Source: Myxococcales bacterium
GTDB taxonomy: Bacteria > Myxococcota_A > Polyangia > Palsa-1104
DNA: 64,000 nt
NCBI GenBank assembly: GCA_003170275.1
Contig: PNAM01000117.1
Location: 108,800-172,799 of the forward strand
Direction of reading: 5' to 3'
The translations under genes were made by a program, and so were the position numbers. Under the pieces are notes generated by a model. The model did no database searches, was not told the DNA's origin, and saw only the letters and a program-made list of their open reading frames with translations. Positions 45,766 through 54,344 of this stretch are shown here, in pieces. Numbering within the stretch: position 1 is the stretch's first letter; every line of letters begins with the position of its first letter.

Positions 45766-46689
45766 TCAGAAGGTGGTGACCAGCAGCACGTTGCTGCCGT
45801 TCAAGCTCAAGCGGACCTTCCGCTCCCGGTCGTATTTCACGGTCAGGTAGGTGGACACTCCGGCGGCAGCCAGCGCGGCCACGCCCAGCGCATCGGAGGC
45901 GATCGCCAGTCCGGTGTTGAGCGACGCCTGGCGATCCAGCGCGTCGCGCGTCACCGGATAGGACTGCTTGAGCGTCTCGAGCCGGCTCTGCTCGACCAGT
46001 GCCGACGATCCCACCGCGATGGTCGCGGCGGCGAGGATCGCGGTCACCGTCCAGCCGATGGTCAGGCCCATTCGCGTCGGCGGCGCCTTGGGGCCCGGCT
46101 TGGCCGGCGGGGTCAGGTTGCGCAGCGCGGCCATCGGTGGCGGGCGCAGCTTGAGATCGAGCCGCACGGTCTCGCCGGCGGCGACCTCGACCTGGCGCGT
46201 GGTGGTCGGGCGTCCCGGGCACACCGCCGCGATCCGGCGCGCGCCGACCGAGACCAGCAGCACCTGCGTGATCGGCGTAGTGCCCACCGGCTGATCGTCG
46301 ATGGTGATGTCGCAGTCGGTGGCGTCGGTGATGATCGACAGGCGCCCGACGCGGCCGCGCAGCACCTCGACGGTGCTCTCTACCTCCGAGCGGTGCGCGG
46401 CGTTGGGGCCGGTCTCCGCCAGGTAGCGCTCCATGGTGCGCAGCGACGAGGCGTAGTCGAGCAGTTGGTACTCGGTCTGCCCGATGTCGTAGAGCACGTT
46501 GGCGCGCGGCCAGGTGCTGTAGGCGCGCTTGAACTCGACCAGCGCGCCGCGGAAGTCGCCGTCGTTGTAGAGCTCGACGCCGCGCTGGAAGTGCGTGCCC
46601 GCGTCGCGGCTGGGGTTGTCGGCGAGCGCGCGCGACGCCAGGCAGAGCGCGAACAGGCACAGGCCGAGACGGAGCAGGGTGCGCATCAT
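45766..46689 (-). CDS. TPR plus PEGA-domain protein
   Basis: A 307-residue protein. It has a signal peptide (LGLCLFALCLASRALA), TPR-like helices (GTHFQRGVELYNDGDFRGAL and DIGQTEYQLLDYASSLRTME), then a PEGA domain (CDITIDDQPVGTTPIT, VLLVSVGARRIAAVCPG), a transmembrane helix (GWTVTAILAAATIAVGSSAL) and a C-terminal hydrophobic segment. It lies in the envelope and probably serves as a scaffold. It overlaps the kinase gene by four bases (46686-46689) and mirrors the TPR protein next to the kinase at 36959. Confidence 0.82.
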   Translation of the reverse strand: MMRTLLRLGLCLFALCLASRALADNPSRDAGTHFQRGVELYNDGDFRGALVEFKRAYSTWPRANVLYDIGQTEYQLLDYASSLRTMERYLAETGPNAAHRSEVESTVEVLRGRVGRLSIITDATDCDITIDDQPVGTTPITQVLLVSVGARRIAAVCPGRPTTTRQVEVAAGETVRLDLKLRPPPMAALRNLTPPAKPGPKAPPTRMGLTIGWTVTAILAAATIAVGSSALVEQSRLETLKQSYPVTRDALDRQASLNTGLAIASDALGVAALAAAGVSTYLTVKYDRERKVRLSLNGSNVLLVTTF

Positions 46690-48512
46690 CGTTCCTCACC
46701 GTAGGGGTTGCTCGAGTCGATGCTGCGGCGGCGCTGCGGCTCCGAGCCGTTGCGCGGCACGATGTCGGCCGGCGCGCTCGAGCGCGACGGGGTGGCCACC
46801 GGCGGCGGCGAGACCGGCGCGGGCGCGATCGCCGGCGCACGCTGCGGCGTCTCGTAGCGGCGCAGCTGCGGCTGCTCGCGTCGCGGCGGCGGCGATTCCC
46901 GCCCCATCGGCCGCGGCGTCAGGTTCAGGTCGAGCATCACGTTCTCGGCGAACGTGACCAGCCGCTCCTTGGGTTGGAACCCGGGCGCGACCGCGCGGAT
47001 GCGATGCGCCGCGAAGCTCTTGGGATACTTGCCGAAGAACGGGTTCGACGGCATCGGCTCGCCGTCGATCAGCACCTGCGCGTACGCCGGCGCCACGCTC
47101 ACCGAGAACGAGATCATCTCGGGCATGGCCGGGGCCGCCAGGGTGGCCGCGGGGACCGGCCGCAGCGCGACCGGCTCGGCGATCGGCACCGCCTCGACCG
47201 GCGGCGGCGGGCTGCGATGAAGGGCGATGGCGGTGACCGTGGCGGCGACGACGCTCAGGCACGCCGCGCCGAGGACTCGACGATGTTGCACGAGGAACTC
47301 CGGGAGATGAAGGCGCGCGCGCACCGGCTCGGGCGCGAGCGTGCCGAAGTCGAGGTTGCCGATCGAATTCTCGGTCGCGTTCGCGCGCTCGTGGGCCGCG
47401 ATCAGCTCGACCGGCAGCGAGCGATTGGCGCCGCTGCCGCGCGGGCGGTTCGAGTCCATCGTCCCGGTCCCCTGCTCGCGCGGCTCGACGGTCGCCAGCG
47501 ACTCGAGCTGGCCGCCCTGGCCCTTCGCCAGCCGTGCCAGCGCCTCGTCGAGGATCGCGTGCGACTTGGCGCGCTCGACCTGGAACTCCTTCATGAGCAG
47601 CGTCGAGATGTCGCGGATCTTCGGCACGCCGCCGGTGCTCCAGAAGTATTCGTCGAGCGCGTCGCGCATGTCCGCGGCGGTGCGAAAGCGCTCCTCGGGC
47701 CGCGCGCGCAGCGCGGTCTGGCAGATCTGCGAGAGCACCGCCGGCGTATCGCGGATCGGCGCCTGAACCGACGGGATGTCGCCGCGCGTGAGGCGCACCA
47801 GGATCTCCAGCTCGTTCATGCCCTGCCACAGGCGCCGGCCGGTCACCAGCTCGAACAGGATCGCGCCCACCGAGAACACGTCGGTGCGGCGGTCGGCGTG
47901 GTGGGTGAGCTGCTCGGGCGCCATGTAGCTGGCGCGCCCCTTGAGCACCCCGGTCTTGGTCTGCAGCGACGAGTCGCGCGCCTTGGCGATGCCGAAGTCG
48001 ATCACCTTGGTGTGCCCGTCGAAGGTGACGAAGATGTTGTGCGGGCTCACGTCGCGATGGACGAAGCCCAGGTCGCTGCCGTCGAAGTCGGTGAGCTCGT
48101 GCGCGTAGTCGAGCGCGCTGAGCGCCTCGCGCAGCACGTAGATCGCCATGCGCTGCGGGAAGCCGCCCTTCTGCGCGAAGCGCCGCAGGATCTGATACAT
48201 CGACCGCCCGTCGAGATATTCCATCGCGATGAAGTGGCGCCCGTCCTGCTCGCCGACGTCGTTGGTCTGCACGATGTTGGGGTGGTTGAGCCGCGCGGCC
48301 ATGCGCGCCTCGTCGAGGAACATGGTGAGGAACTCGGTGTCCTCGACCAGGTCGGGGCGCAGCTCCTTGAGCGCGACCAGCTTGGAGAAGCCGGCCGGGC
48401 CGGACGCCGCGGCGACATACACGATCCCCATCCCGCCGCGCGCGATCTCGCCGACCAGTCGATATCGACCGATGCTGTCACCGAAGGCGGGGTTTGGTGT
48501 CGTCATGAGCAT
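46686..48512 (-). CDS. Hanks-type Ser/Thr protein kinase with a PEGA-like outer domain
   Basis: About 608 residues from the ATG at 48512 (another ATG two codons later). The frame runs to 48563, but the kinase starts here. It has a glycine loop (GEIARGGMGIVYVA), the ATP Lys in LVALKELRP, HRDVSPHNIFV, DFGIAKARD and the activation segment RASYMAPEQL. After a transmembrane helix (GAACLSVVAATVTAIALH) comes a PEGA-like domain (AYAQVLIDGEPMPSNPF) and a Pro/Arg-rich tail. It is the first gene of the operon ending with the porin, so it may sense the envelope and control uptake. Confidence 0.9.
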   Translation of the reverse strand: MLMTTPNPAFGDSIGRYRLVGEIARGGMGIVYVAAASGPAGFSKLVALKELRPDLVEDTEFLTMFLDEARMAARLNHPNIVQTNDVGEQDGRHFIAMEYLDGRSMYQILRRFAQKGGFPQRMAIYVLREALSALDYAHELTDFDGSDLGFVHRDVSPHNIFVTFDGHTKVIDFGIAKARDSSLQTKTGVLKGRASYMAPEQLTHHADRRTDVFSVGAILFELVTGRRLWQGMNELEILVRLTRGDIPSVQAPIRDTPAVLSQICQTALRARPEERFRTAADMRDALDEYFWSTGGVPKIRDISTLLMKEFQVERAKSHAILDEALARLAKGQGGQLESLATVEPREQGTGTMDSNRPRGSGANRSLPVELIAAHERANATENSIGNLDFGTLAPEPVRARLHLPEFLVQHRRVLGAACLSVVAATVTAIALHRSPPPPVEAVPIAEPVALRPVPAATLAAPAMPEMISFSVSVAPAYAQVLIDGEPMPSNPFFGKYPKSFAAHRIRAVAPGFQPKERLVTFAENVMLDLNLTPRPMGRESPPPRREQPQLRRYETPQRAPAIAPAPVSPPPVATPSRSSAPADIVPRNGSEPQRRRSIDSSNPYGEER

Positions 48513-48918
48513 TGGGCACCCGGAGAATATTCGTCTGCAACGGCACAATACGGCGTAATTCATTATGGCGTCAACCGAAACAAACTAGTTAAATCAGGCA
48601 TGTAATGAACCCCCCGGCTTGGAAATCGCGTAGGCGGCGGTGGGAGGAGGGTGTTCGTTGCCGACAGCGCCGCGCGTGTGTGTCGTCGGAGCTCCGCTGG
48701 CGGAGGATCGTGTCCTCGACGGTAAACGGCTACGCGACCCTGGTGGAGTGCAAGCTGTCTTTCAATTGGTGAAATGAGAGTTCTGCCGCGAAATCATGCG
48801 CTCGACGAGGGATGTGTAATCCATGCTGCCATTCGGAAATACGCTGAAACGCGATATCGAGTCGAACGAATAAGTTTTGCGAGAATGCCGGCGACGTCCC
48901 GAATGCTACTCTCGCCGC
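48513..48918. promoter_or_regulatory. Divergent 406-base region between kinase and TauE genes
   Basis: This is the longest gene-free stretch and it is less GC-rich than its surroundings. It must hold the promoters of the five-gene operon (minus strand) and of the exporter gene (plus strand). A small hairpin lies at 48691-48704 (CTCCGC-TG-GCGGAG). No gene with a good start or composition is visible, and no known RNA motif was recognised. Confidence 0.5.
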
Positions 48919-49689
48919 GTGGATGTCATCACCGAGACGGCCTTGCTCGGCGGGAGCGCCTTCGTCGCCGGCGTGATCAACTCGATCGCCGGCGGCGGAA
49001 CGCTGCTCACCTACCCGGCGCTGCTGGCCGCCGGCATCTCGCCGATCCACGCCAACGCCACCAGCACCGTCTGCCTGGTGCAAGGCTCGCTGGCGTCGTT
49101 CTGGGGCTATCGCCGCTCGCTGAAGAACGACGGGCGCCTGCTGCTCGCGCTCGCGCTGCCCAGCCTGATCGGCTCGGTGGCCGGCGCGCTGATCCTGTTG
49201 CGCCTGAGCGAGCGCACCTTCGCGGTGCTGGTCCCGTGGCTCATCCTCGGCGCCACCTCGCTGTTCCTGCTCGCCGACCGCCTGCAGCGCAGGTGGAAGG
49301 ATTCGCCCGAGGCGCCGCTCACCGATCGCCGAGTGCTCTTGCTGTCGAGCGTTCAACTGTTGGTCGCGGTCTACGGCGGCTTCTTCGGCGCCGGGCAGGG
49401 CATCCTCATGCTCGCCACCCTCGGGCTGTGCGGCCTGCGCGACATCGATCGCATGAACGGGCTCAAGAGCTTTACCGCCGCCGCCATCAACAGCTTCGCC
49501 GCGGTGCTGTTCATCTTCGGCCGCCTCGTCGAGTGGCGCCCCGCGCTGATCATGGCCGCCGCGGCGGTCGCCGGCGGCTACGTAGGCGCGCGCGGCGCCC
49601 AACGCATCGGCAAGGACAACGCGCGCCGCGCGGTGATCGCGATCGGCTTCGGCGCCGCCGCGTACAGCTTCTGGAAGGCCTTCTTCTAG
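48919..49689 (+). CDS. TauE/SafE-family membrane transporter
   Basis: A 256-residue protein with about eight helices, from the GTG at 48919. It has the two related halves of the family, each with the pattern near SAFVAGVINSIAGGGTLLTY and FGAGQGILMLATLGLCG. These proteins export sulfite, sulfoacetate or similar anions, and some import them. No sulfur-metabolism gene is nearby. The frame extends 14 codons upstream of the GTG, but those residues are basic and unlike a membrane protein start. Confidence 0.85.
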   Translation: MDVITETALLGGSAFVAGVINSIAGGGTLLTYPALLAAGISPIHANATSTVCLVQGSLASFWGYRRSLKNDGRLLLALALPSLIGSVAGALILLRLSERTFAVLVPWLILGATSLFLLADRLQRRWKDSPEAPLTDRRVLLLSSVQLLVAVYGGFFGAGQGILMLATLGLCGLRDIDRMNGLKSFTAAAINSFAAVLFIFGRLVEWRPALIMAAAAVAGGYVGARGAQRIGKDNARRAVIAIGFGAAAYSFWKAFF

Positions 49690-49723
49690 ACGCGAGCGAG
49701 GTCGGGGAGCGCCTGCCGTTCCA

Positions 49724-50764
49724 TCATTGAGGATCCGAGTCTGCTGCCGGCAGGCTGAGAAACAGCGTCGGCTCGCGCGCGCTCACCGTCAGCGTGCCGT
49801 TCATCATCTCGGTCATCCAGCGTGCCGCGGCCAGGCTGCCGTCGGCGCTGTCGGCCTCGGTCGCCGAGAGCGAGGTGGCGGTGAGCAGCTCCTTCAAGAG
49901 CTGCTGCGAGCCGTCGACGCTCACCGACAGCACCACCCGGCCTTCGCGCTGCTCGAGCGACCAGCCGCGGCTGCCGATGCGAAAGCTGAAGCGCAACAGG
50001 TTGCGCAACACACGCCGCAGCAGGCGCGGATCGGCGAAGGCGACCACGCGACCTTTGCCGTCGGGAGCGACGACGCGCGGCGGGCTCTTCAGCCCGGCGG
50101 CCTGCACCGCGTCGAGCATCACCACCGGCTCGATGGTCGGCTGGTAGGTCTCGAGCTGCACGAACTGCAACAGGTCGTCGAGCAGGCTGGTCAGCTCGGT
50201 GATGGTGAGCATCGCCAGCGCGTTCGCCTCGACGGTGGGCGCCGGCGTGGCGCTCCAGGAGTTCAGCGGCGTCACCAACCGGGCCACGTCGCGCGCTAAG
50301 AAGGTCTCCAGCTCGCGCGCGCGCTTTCGGGTGGCCTCCTCGGCGACGACCGCGCGATGCTGGGCCGTCGAGTCGACCAGATAGGCCACCCCGCCGATCA
50401 CCTGATCCTCCGCGATCACCGGGCCGGCGATGATGTCGACGTAGCGCTCCTCGCCGGTGAACAGCGTGACCCAGCGCGAGTCGGTGAGCTCGACCGTCTC
50501 GCGGCGCAGCACCCGCTGGAGCGCGTCAGTCCAGCCCAGGCGCCGCAAGATCGTGTGCGTCAGGAGGTTGACCCCGCGATAGTACGCGATCGCGCGCCCA
50601 TCCAGCGCGGCGGTCTGCGGGTTCACGCCGACGATCACGCCGTCGCGGTCGAAGGTGACCACCGCGATGCGGCTCGACGAGAACAGCACCTGCAACATCT
50701 CCGTCGCGCTCGCGCGCACGTGCTCATCGAGCCAGGACAGATCCTCTTCTCGTAGGTCCATCAT
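49724..50764 (-). CDS. PAS-containing degenerate histidine kinase
   Basis: A 346-residue protein. Residues about 25-130 form a PAS domain (IAVVTFDRDGVIVGVNPQTA, then YVDIIAGPVIAEDQVIGGVA). The region that should be the H-box reads FLARDVARLVTPLNSW, without the phospho-acceptor His and the HELRTP core. Only a weak N-box remains (LRRVLRNLLRFSF), and no G-box is recognisable in the C-terminal part. It probably cannot autophosphorylate and may act as a phospho-independent sensor or adaptor. No response regulator is adjacent. Confidence 0.75.
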   Translation of the reverse strand: MMDLREEDLSWLDEHVRASATEMLQVLFSSSRIAVVTFDRDGVIVGVNPQTAALDGRAIAYYRGVNLLTHTILRRLGWTDALQRVLRRETVELTDSRWVTLFTGEERYVDIIAGPVIAEDQVIGGVAYLVDSTAQHRAVVAEEATRKRARELETFLARDVARLVTPLNSWSATPAPTVEANALAMLTITELTSLLDDLLQFVQLETYQPTIEPVVMLDAVQAAGLKSPPRVVAPDGKGRVVAFADPRLLRRVLRNLLRFSFRIGSRGWSLEQREGRVVLSVSVDGSQQLLKELLTATSLSATEADSADGSLAAARWMTEMMNGTLTVSAREPTLFLSLPAADSDPQ

Positions 50765-50776
50765 CCCCCTCTTGAT

Positions 50777-51439
50777 TCAGCCCAGCGCGACGCCTCGGGT
50801 GACCAGCTGCGCGCTCCACACCTTGCTCGAGCCCCACTCGACCAGCATCACGCCGCACACCTCGCAGTGCACCGACGGCGCCTGCGCGGCGGAGTTGGTG
50901 CTGCTCATGACGTAGATGCTGTTGCATTGCGCGCAAGTCTTGTAGTCGTGCTTTCCGCAGACCGTGGTCGAGTACCAGCCCGGCGGCACGTGGGTCAACC
51001 GGTTCCACTCGAGCAGCACTGTGGTCGGGCAGTCCGCCTCGACGCACTCGCGCTGCTCGCGCAACGACAGCCGATAGCCCTCGGACAGCAGCGTCGCGCG
51101 CAGCCGATCGATGGCCGCGTCGGAGGGGCGGCCGGGCCACACCACCGAGCCTTCCACGCCGGTCACCACGCTGCTCGGCGTGCCCGCCTTGCCGGCCCGG
51201 CCCGAGACGGTCACGTCGCCGAATTGGCGCAGATCGGCCTCGCCGGCGGCCGGCGCAAAGCCGTCGAGCGCCTTACGCGCCACGTCGGTCACCCACGCGC
51301 GGTCTTTGTACTTGGGCTCGAGCCCGCTGAGCTTGAGGGTCAGCTTGATCAGATGCTCGCGCGGCAGCTTGGCGCGCCGGCCGTGCGGCTCGATGATCGC
51401 GGTGACGAGCGGCTTGGCGGGCGTGGTGGTCGGATCCAT
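50777..51439 (-). CDS. Hypothetical protein with a Cys-rich zinc-ribbon-like region
   Basis: A 220-residue protein. The C-terminal part has Cys pairs (CGKHDYKTCAQC, then CEVCGVMLVE) that look like a zinc ribbon, separated by about 23 residues. The N-terminal half is mixed alpha/beta (LIKLTLKLSGLEPKYKDRAW). I do not recognise the family. It lies 12 bases upstream of the degenerate histidine kinase on the same strand and is probably co-transcribed with it. Confidence 0.7.
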   Translation of the reverse strand: MDPTTTPAKPLVTAIIEPHGRRAKLPREHLIKLTLKLSGLEPKYKDRAWVTDVARKALDGFAPAAGEADLRQFGDVTVSGRAGKAGTPSSVVTGVEGSVVWPGRPSDAAIDRLRATLLSEGYRLSLREQRECVEADCPTTVLLEWNRLTHVPPGWYSTTVCGKHDYKTCAQCNSIYVMSSTNSAAQAPSVHCEVCGVMLVEWGSSKVWSAQLVTRGVALG

Positions 51440-51572
51440 TTCAATTCACCAATTCAGTTCGAAGCGTGTGTGAAGCGGCTTAGTTTGGCGCTGCCGGAGA
51501 ACTTGTCAATCGCCCTTGCGCAGCCTCGGCTGGTGCCGATATTTCAGGCCCAACGCATTTCAGGAGAACACC

Positions 51573-51863
51573 TTGGAAACGACCAAAGAGGACTATCAGA
51601 AGAAGATGGAAGCGCAGCTCGACGTGTGGAGCGCCCGCCTCGACGTCCTCAAGGCGAAGGCCGACAAGGCGTCCGCGGAGGCGAAGATCGAGCTGCAGCA
51701 GCAGACCGACAAGCTCAAGGAGCTGCAGGTCTCCGCGCGCGAGCACCTGACCAAGCTCGAAGGCGCCACCGCGACCGCGTGGAACGACGTCAAGGCCGAC
51801 GTGACCGATAAGTGGAACCAGGTGAGCGGCGCTGTCGAAGCGCTGTGGTCGCGCGTCTCCTAG
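51573..51863 (+). CDS. Small coiled-coil protein
   Basis: A 96-residue, highly charged coiled-coil protein. The start is the TTG at 51573, preceded by AGGAGAA, and gives LETTKEDYQKKMEAQLDVW. Heptads run across most of its length (KAKADKASAEAKIELQQQTD, LKELQVSAREHLTKLEGA). There is no signal peptide. Similar small proteins in myxobacteria have no known function. The gene stands alone. Confidence 0.75.
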   Translation: METTKEDYQKKMEAQLDVWSARLDVLKAKADKASAEAKIELQQQTDKLKELQVSAREHLTKLEGATATAWNDVKADVTDKWNQVSGAVEALWSRVS

Positions 51864-51917
51864 CAGCGTCGACCTCGCGAGGCAGTACTGTGGCTGATCC
51901 CGTGCTAGTATCACGCC

Positions 51918-52184
51918 GTGTCGTTGAGCCCGCGTCTCTACATCTCGAATCTTCCCAAGAAGGTCACCGAGGAGAGCGTGCGCGAGCTGTTCTCCGCCGA
52001 GGGGCGCCGCGTCGTCGAGGTGTCGATCATGACCGATCGTCGCACCGGCGAGTCGCACGGCTATGCGTTCGTCGAGATGGGCTCGCCTTCCGAGGCGCAA
52101 GCCGCCATCCATTCGCTCGACGGACACGTGGTGGACGGGCAAGCGATTCGGGTGAGCGAGGCGCGCGCGCGCCCCGGGCACTGA
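51918..52184 (+). CDS. RRM-type RNA-binding protein
   Basis: An 88-residue single RRM domain from a GTG. RNP2 is LYISNL (near 5-10) and RNP1 is HGYAFVEM (about 46-53), both with their aromatic residues. Such proteins (Rbp/Ssa-like) bind single-stranded RNA in cyanobacteria and some Myxococcota, often as cold-induced chaperones. It has no Gly-rich tail. It is the second RNA-binding protein in the window besides the cold-shock protein at 55821. Confidence 0.9.
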   Translation: MSLSPRLYISNLPKKVTEESVRELFSAEGRRVVEVSIMTDRRTGESHGYAFVEMGSPSEAQAAIHSLDGHVVDGQAIRVSEARARPGH

Positions 52185-52191
52185 GCGGACG

Positions 52192-52725
52192 CTAGTCGCG
52201 GGCGCGGCCGTGGCCGTGAGCTGCCCGCTGCGTGACGCGCAGGTTCGCCCTGCGACAGTTCAGCGGATTTTCGTCGATGAACTCGACCACCCGATCGGAC
52301 TTCTTTTCCGGATCGGCGTCGAGCCCGAGCACGAAGTGGTGCAGGTAGTCGTGGCGTAGCTTGCCGCCCCACTGCTCGCGGCGCACCGCGAACCCGCCGA
52401 ACAGGAACCAGTTCTTCACGCTGGCGCGTTTGAAATCGCCCGCATCGACCAGCGCCAGGCGGTTGGTCCCGAGCTGCAACCAACGCGCGCCCTCGACGGG
52501 AGGCGGCTCTGGATGATCACGCCGGACCATGCGGCCGTTGCGCGACGGCGCGGCCTTCTTGAGCTTGGTGGAAGCCTTCAAGTTCGTGGTGCAGCCGACA
52601 CACAGGTAATTGCCTTCGGCATTGGTGGTCGCGCCTGAGTACGCGATCGCCTGCCCGCCGCACGTCACGCAGTCGCCGAGCACCTTCGAGCTCGTCGGCG
52701 GCGGGTTCCATTTCGAAGTGGACAT
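52192..52725 (-). CDS. HNH_3-like protein with an N-terminal zinc finger
   Basis: A 177-residue protein from the ATG at 52725. It has a zinc-binding pair near the N-terminus (CVTCGGQAIAYSG, then YLCVGC) and a C-terminal domain related to HNH_3 homing-type nucleases (LHHFVLGLDADPEKKSDRVV, then FIDENPLNCRRANLRVTQ). The usual HIDGN core reads EFIDENP, so the catalytic His is replaced and activity is doubtful. It could be a domesticated DNA-binding relative. It converges with the RRM gene. Confidence 0.6.
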   Translation of the reverse strand: MSTSKWNPPPTSSKVLGDCVTCGGQAIAYSGATTNAEGNYLCVGCTTNLKASTKLKKAAPSRNGRMVRRDHPEPPPVEGARWLQLGTNRLALVDAGDFKRASVKNWFLFGGFAVRREQWGGKLRHDYLHHFVLGLDADPEKKSDRVVEFIDENPLNCRRANLRVTQRAAHGHGRARD

Positions 52726-52791
52726 TAGATTCGACAGACTACCATGGATTGTGTATGCGCGCCCGTTCAAAGCGAGAGGCTGGTTTGAAGG

Positions 52792-53160
52792 TCAATAGAT
52801 CGCAGCCGGCGGGTCGGACGCTTCGAGAAACCAGCGCCCGATGGTGCCCAGGTTGTACACGGCGGTGAAGCCGGCCTTGCGCAACAGCTGAACCGCCAGG
52901 CCGCTGCGCACGCCGGTATGGCAGTACACGACGATCGGTTGGTTGCGCGCGCCGAGCTCCGCGGTCCGCTTCTTCAGGTCCTCGATCGGGATGTTGATCG
53001 CCTGCGCCGGATGGCGCTCGGCGAACTCTGCGGGCGAGCGCACGTCGAGCAGCCGCGCTCCGTGCAGCACCAGGTGGTGCGCCTGGGCGCGCGTCACGTC
53101 GCTGGCGCACGCGGTCGCGACCAGCGGCACGGTCAGGGCGATGGCGCGGATCCAGCTCAA
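52792..53160 (-). CDS. Rhodanese-domain exported protein
   Basis: A 122-residue protein from a TTG at 53160. The N-terminus looks like a signal (IRAIALTVPLVATACAS) with a lipoprotein-type Cys. A single rhodanese domain follows (LLDVRSPAEFAERH, then IVVYCHTGVRSGLAVQLL), with the active-site loop CHTGVRS. Rhodaneses move sulfur through a Cys persulfide. The substrate is unknown; it is probably anchored in the periplasm. Confidence 0.85.
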   Translation of the reverse strand: MSWIRAIALTVPLVATACASDVTRAQAHHLVLHGARLLDVRSPAEFAERHPAQAINIPIEDLKKRTAELGARNQPIVVYCHTGVRSGLAVQLLRKAGFTAVYNLGTIGRWFLEASDPPAAIY

Positions 53161-53183
53161 CGTTTTTAGTATACAACCGGAAG

Positions 53184-53585
53184 ATGGACGGAGCGTCGCA
53201 GCGCTGGTTGGAACAATTTCTCGCCGCGCACGGCGGCGTGGCGGGCACGGTGCACCGGCAGGTGGGCGGTCAGCTCGAGATCGACGCGTCGGTGAACATC
53301 CCCGAGCCGGTGCTGCGCGCCACCGCGAAGATTCCGCGCGGCAAGGGGATGGCGGGCCTGGTGCTCGAGCGCGGCACGCCGGTGTCGACCTGCAACTTGC
53401 AAGAGGGCGGGAGCGAGGTCCGTCCGGGCGCGCGCGCGGTGGGCGCCGGCGCCGCGGTGGCGCTCCCCGTGCTCGACGGCGATGGCGCGGTGCGCGCGGT
53501 GGTGGGCATCGCCTTCGCCGCCGCGCGCGAGCTGCCGGCCGACGAGCTCGATCGGCTCGTGACGGCCGCGCGCGACCTGCCCTGA
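53184..53585 (+). CDS. GAF-domain-like protein
   Basis: A 133-residue protein from an ATG. A GAF-type fold is suggested by LERGTPVSTCNLQEGG followed by AVALPVLDGDGAVRAVVGIA and a helical end. GAF domains bind small ligands or act as sensors. It has no output domain and is a single gene divergent from the rhodanese gene across 23 bases. Confidence 0.65.
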   Translation: MDGASQRWLEQFLAAHGGVAGTVHRQVGGQLEIDASVNIPEPVLRATAKIPRGKGMAGLVLERGTPVSTCNLQEGGSEVRPGARAVGAGAAVALPVLDGDGAVRAVVGIAFAAARELPADELDRLVTAARDLP

Positions 53586-53622
53586 GCCGCGGCTACCAGA
53601 TTCGTGCGGAGCGGCGCGCGCG

Positions 53623-54342
53623 TCACCATAGCTTCTGCACCACCGCCGAGCGCCGCTTGCCGGTCACCTGATCGAACACCTGCAGGTAGCAGCCGCCCGC
53701 CTCGAAGCCGCGCATCGCGATCGCGCCGCCGCGCAGCTCGAGCGCCACGTCGTTGAAGTACTCCGAGTGGGCAACGTTCATCTGCACCACATCGGCCACC
53801 CAGCGGGTCGCGCCGGTCTTCCAATCAAGCGCCTGCAACTGCGCCCCCGACGAGATGCGCGGAAAGGTGGCGAGGTAGAGCGTGTCGCCCAGCAGCTGCG
53901 CGGTCGCGCTGTCGTTCCAGAATGCCTTTCCCTGATCGTGACGCCAGCGGATCGCGCCGCTCTGCGGATCGATCAGTCGCAGCTCGCGCGCCTTCTCGTC
54001 GACGGACAAGAGGCCCACCAGCGCCCCCGTCGCGTCCTCGACCAACGCCGCCGCCGCGCGCTCCACCCGCGCGACCTGTTTGCCCGACCCGTCGACCACC
54101 ACCGCGCGCGCCGGCGCGTCGGACCACCAGCGGCTGAACAGCACATGCTGCGCGCCCGCCTGCCGGAACGCCAGGCCGCTCGCCAACGTTCGGTTCCAGT
54201 CCTCGACGGCCGGCCGGCGCCGCGCGCGCTCGAACGGGCCCTCTTCGTAATTGCACTTCGAGATCGGCGCGAAGACCGTGTCGCCCGCCAGCGACGAATC
54301 GCCGCGCGCCGGAGCGGCCAGGATCGGGTACGCGACCCGCAC
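53623..54342 (-). CDS. PQQ/propeller-like hypothetical protein
   Basis: A 239-residue protein from the GTG at 54342. It looks like a beta-propeller with repeated strands (LLSVDEKARELRLIDPQSGA, IRWRHDQGKAFWND and LYLATFPRISSGAQLQALDW). No lipobox or catalytic motif is seen. It starts two bases after the egtB stop and is co-transcribed with it. It is not EgtD, the expected partner in ergothioneine synthesis. The role is unknown. Confidence 0.7.
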   Translation of the reverse strand: MRVAYPILAAPARGDSSLAGDTVFAPISKCNYEEGPFERARRRPAVEDWNRTLASGLAFRQAGAQHVLFSRWWSDAPARAVVVDGSGKQVARVERAAAALVEDATGALVGLLSVDEKARELRLIDPQSGAIRWRHDQGKAFWNDSATAQLLGDTLYLATFPRISSGAQLQALDWKTGATRWVADVVQMNVAHSEYFNDVALELRGGAIAMRGFEAGGCYLQVFDQVTGKRRSAVVQKLW

Positions 54343-54344
54343 CG

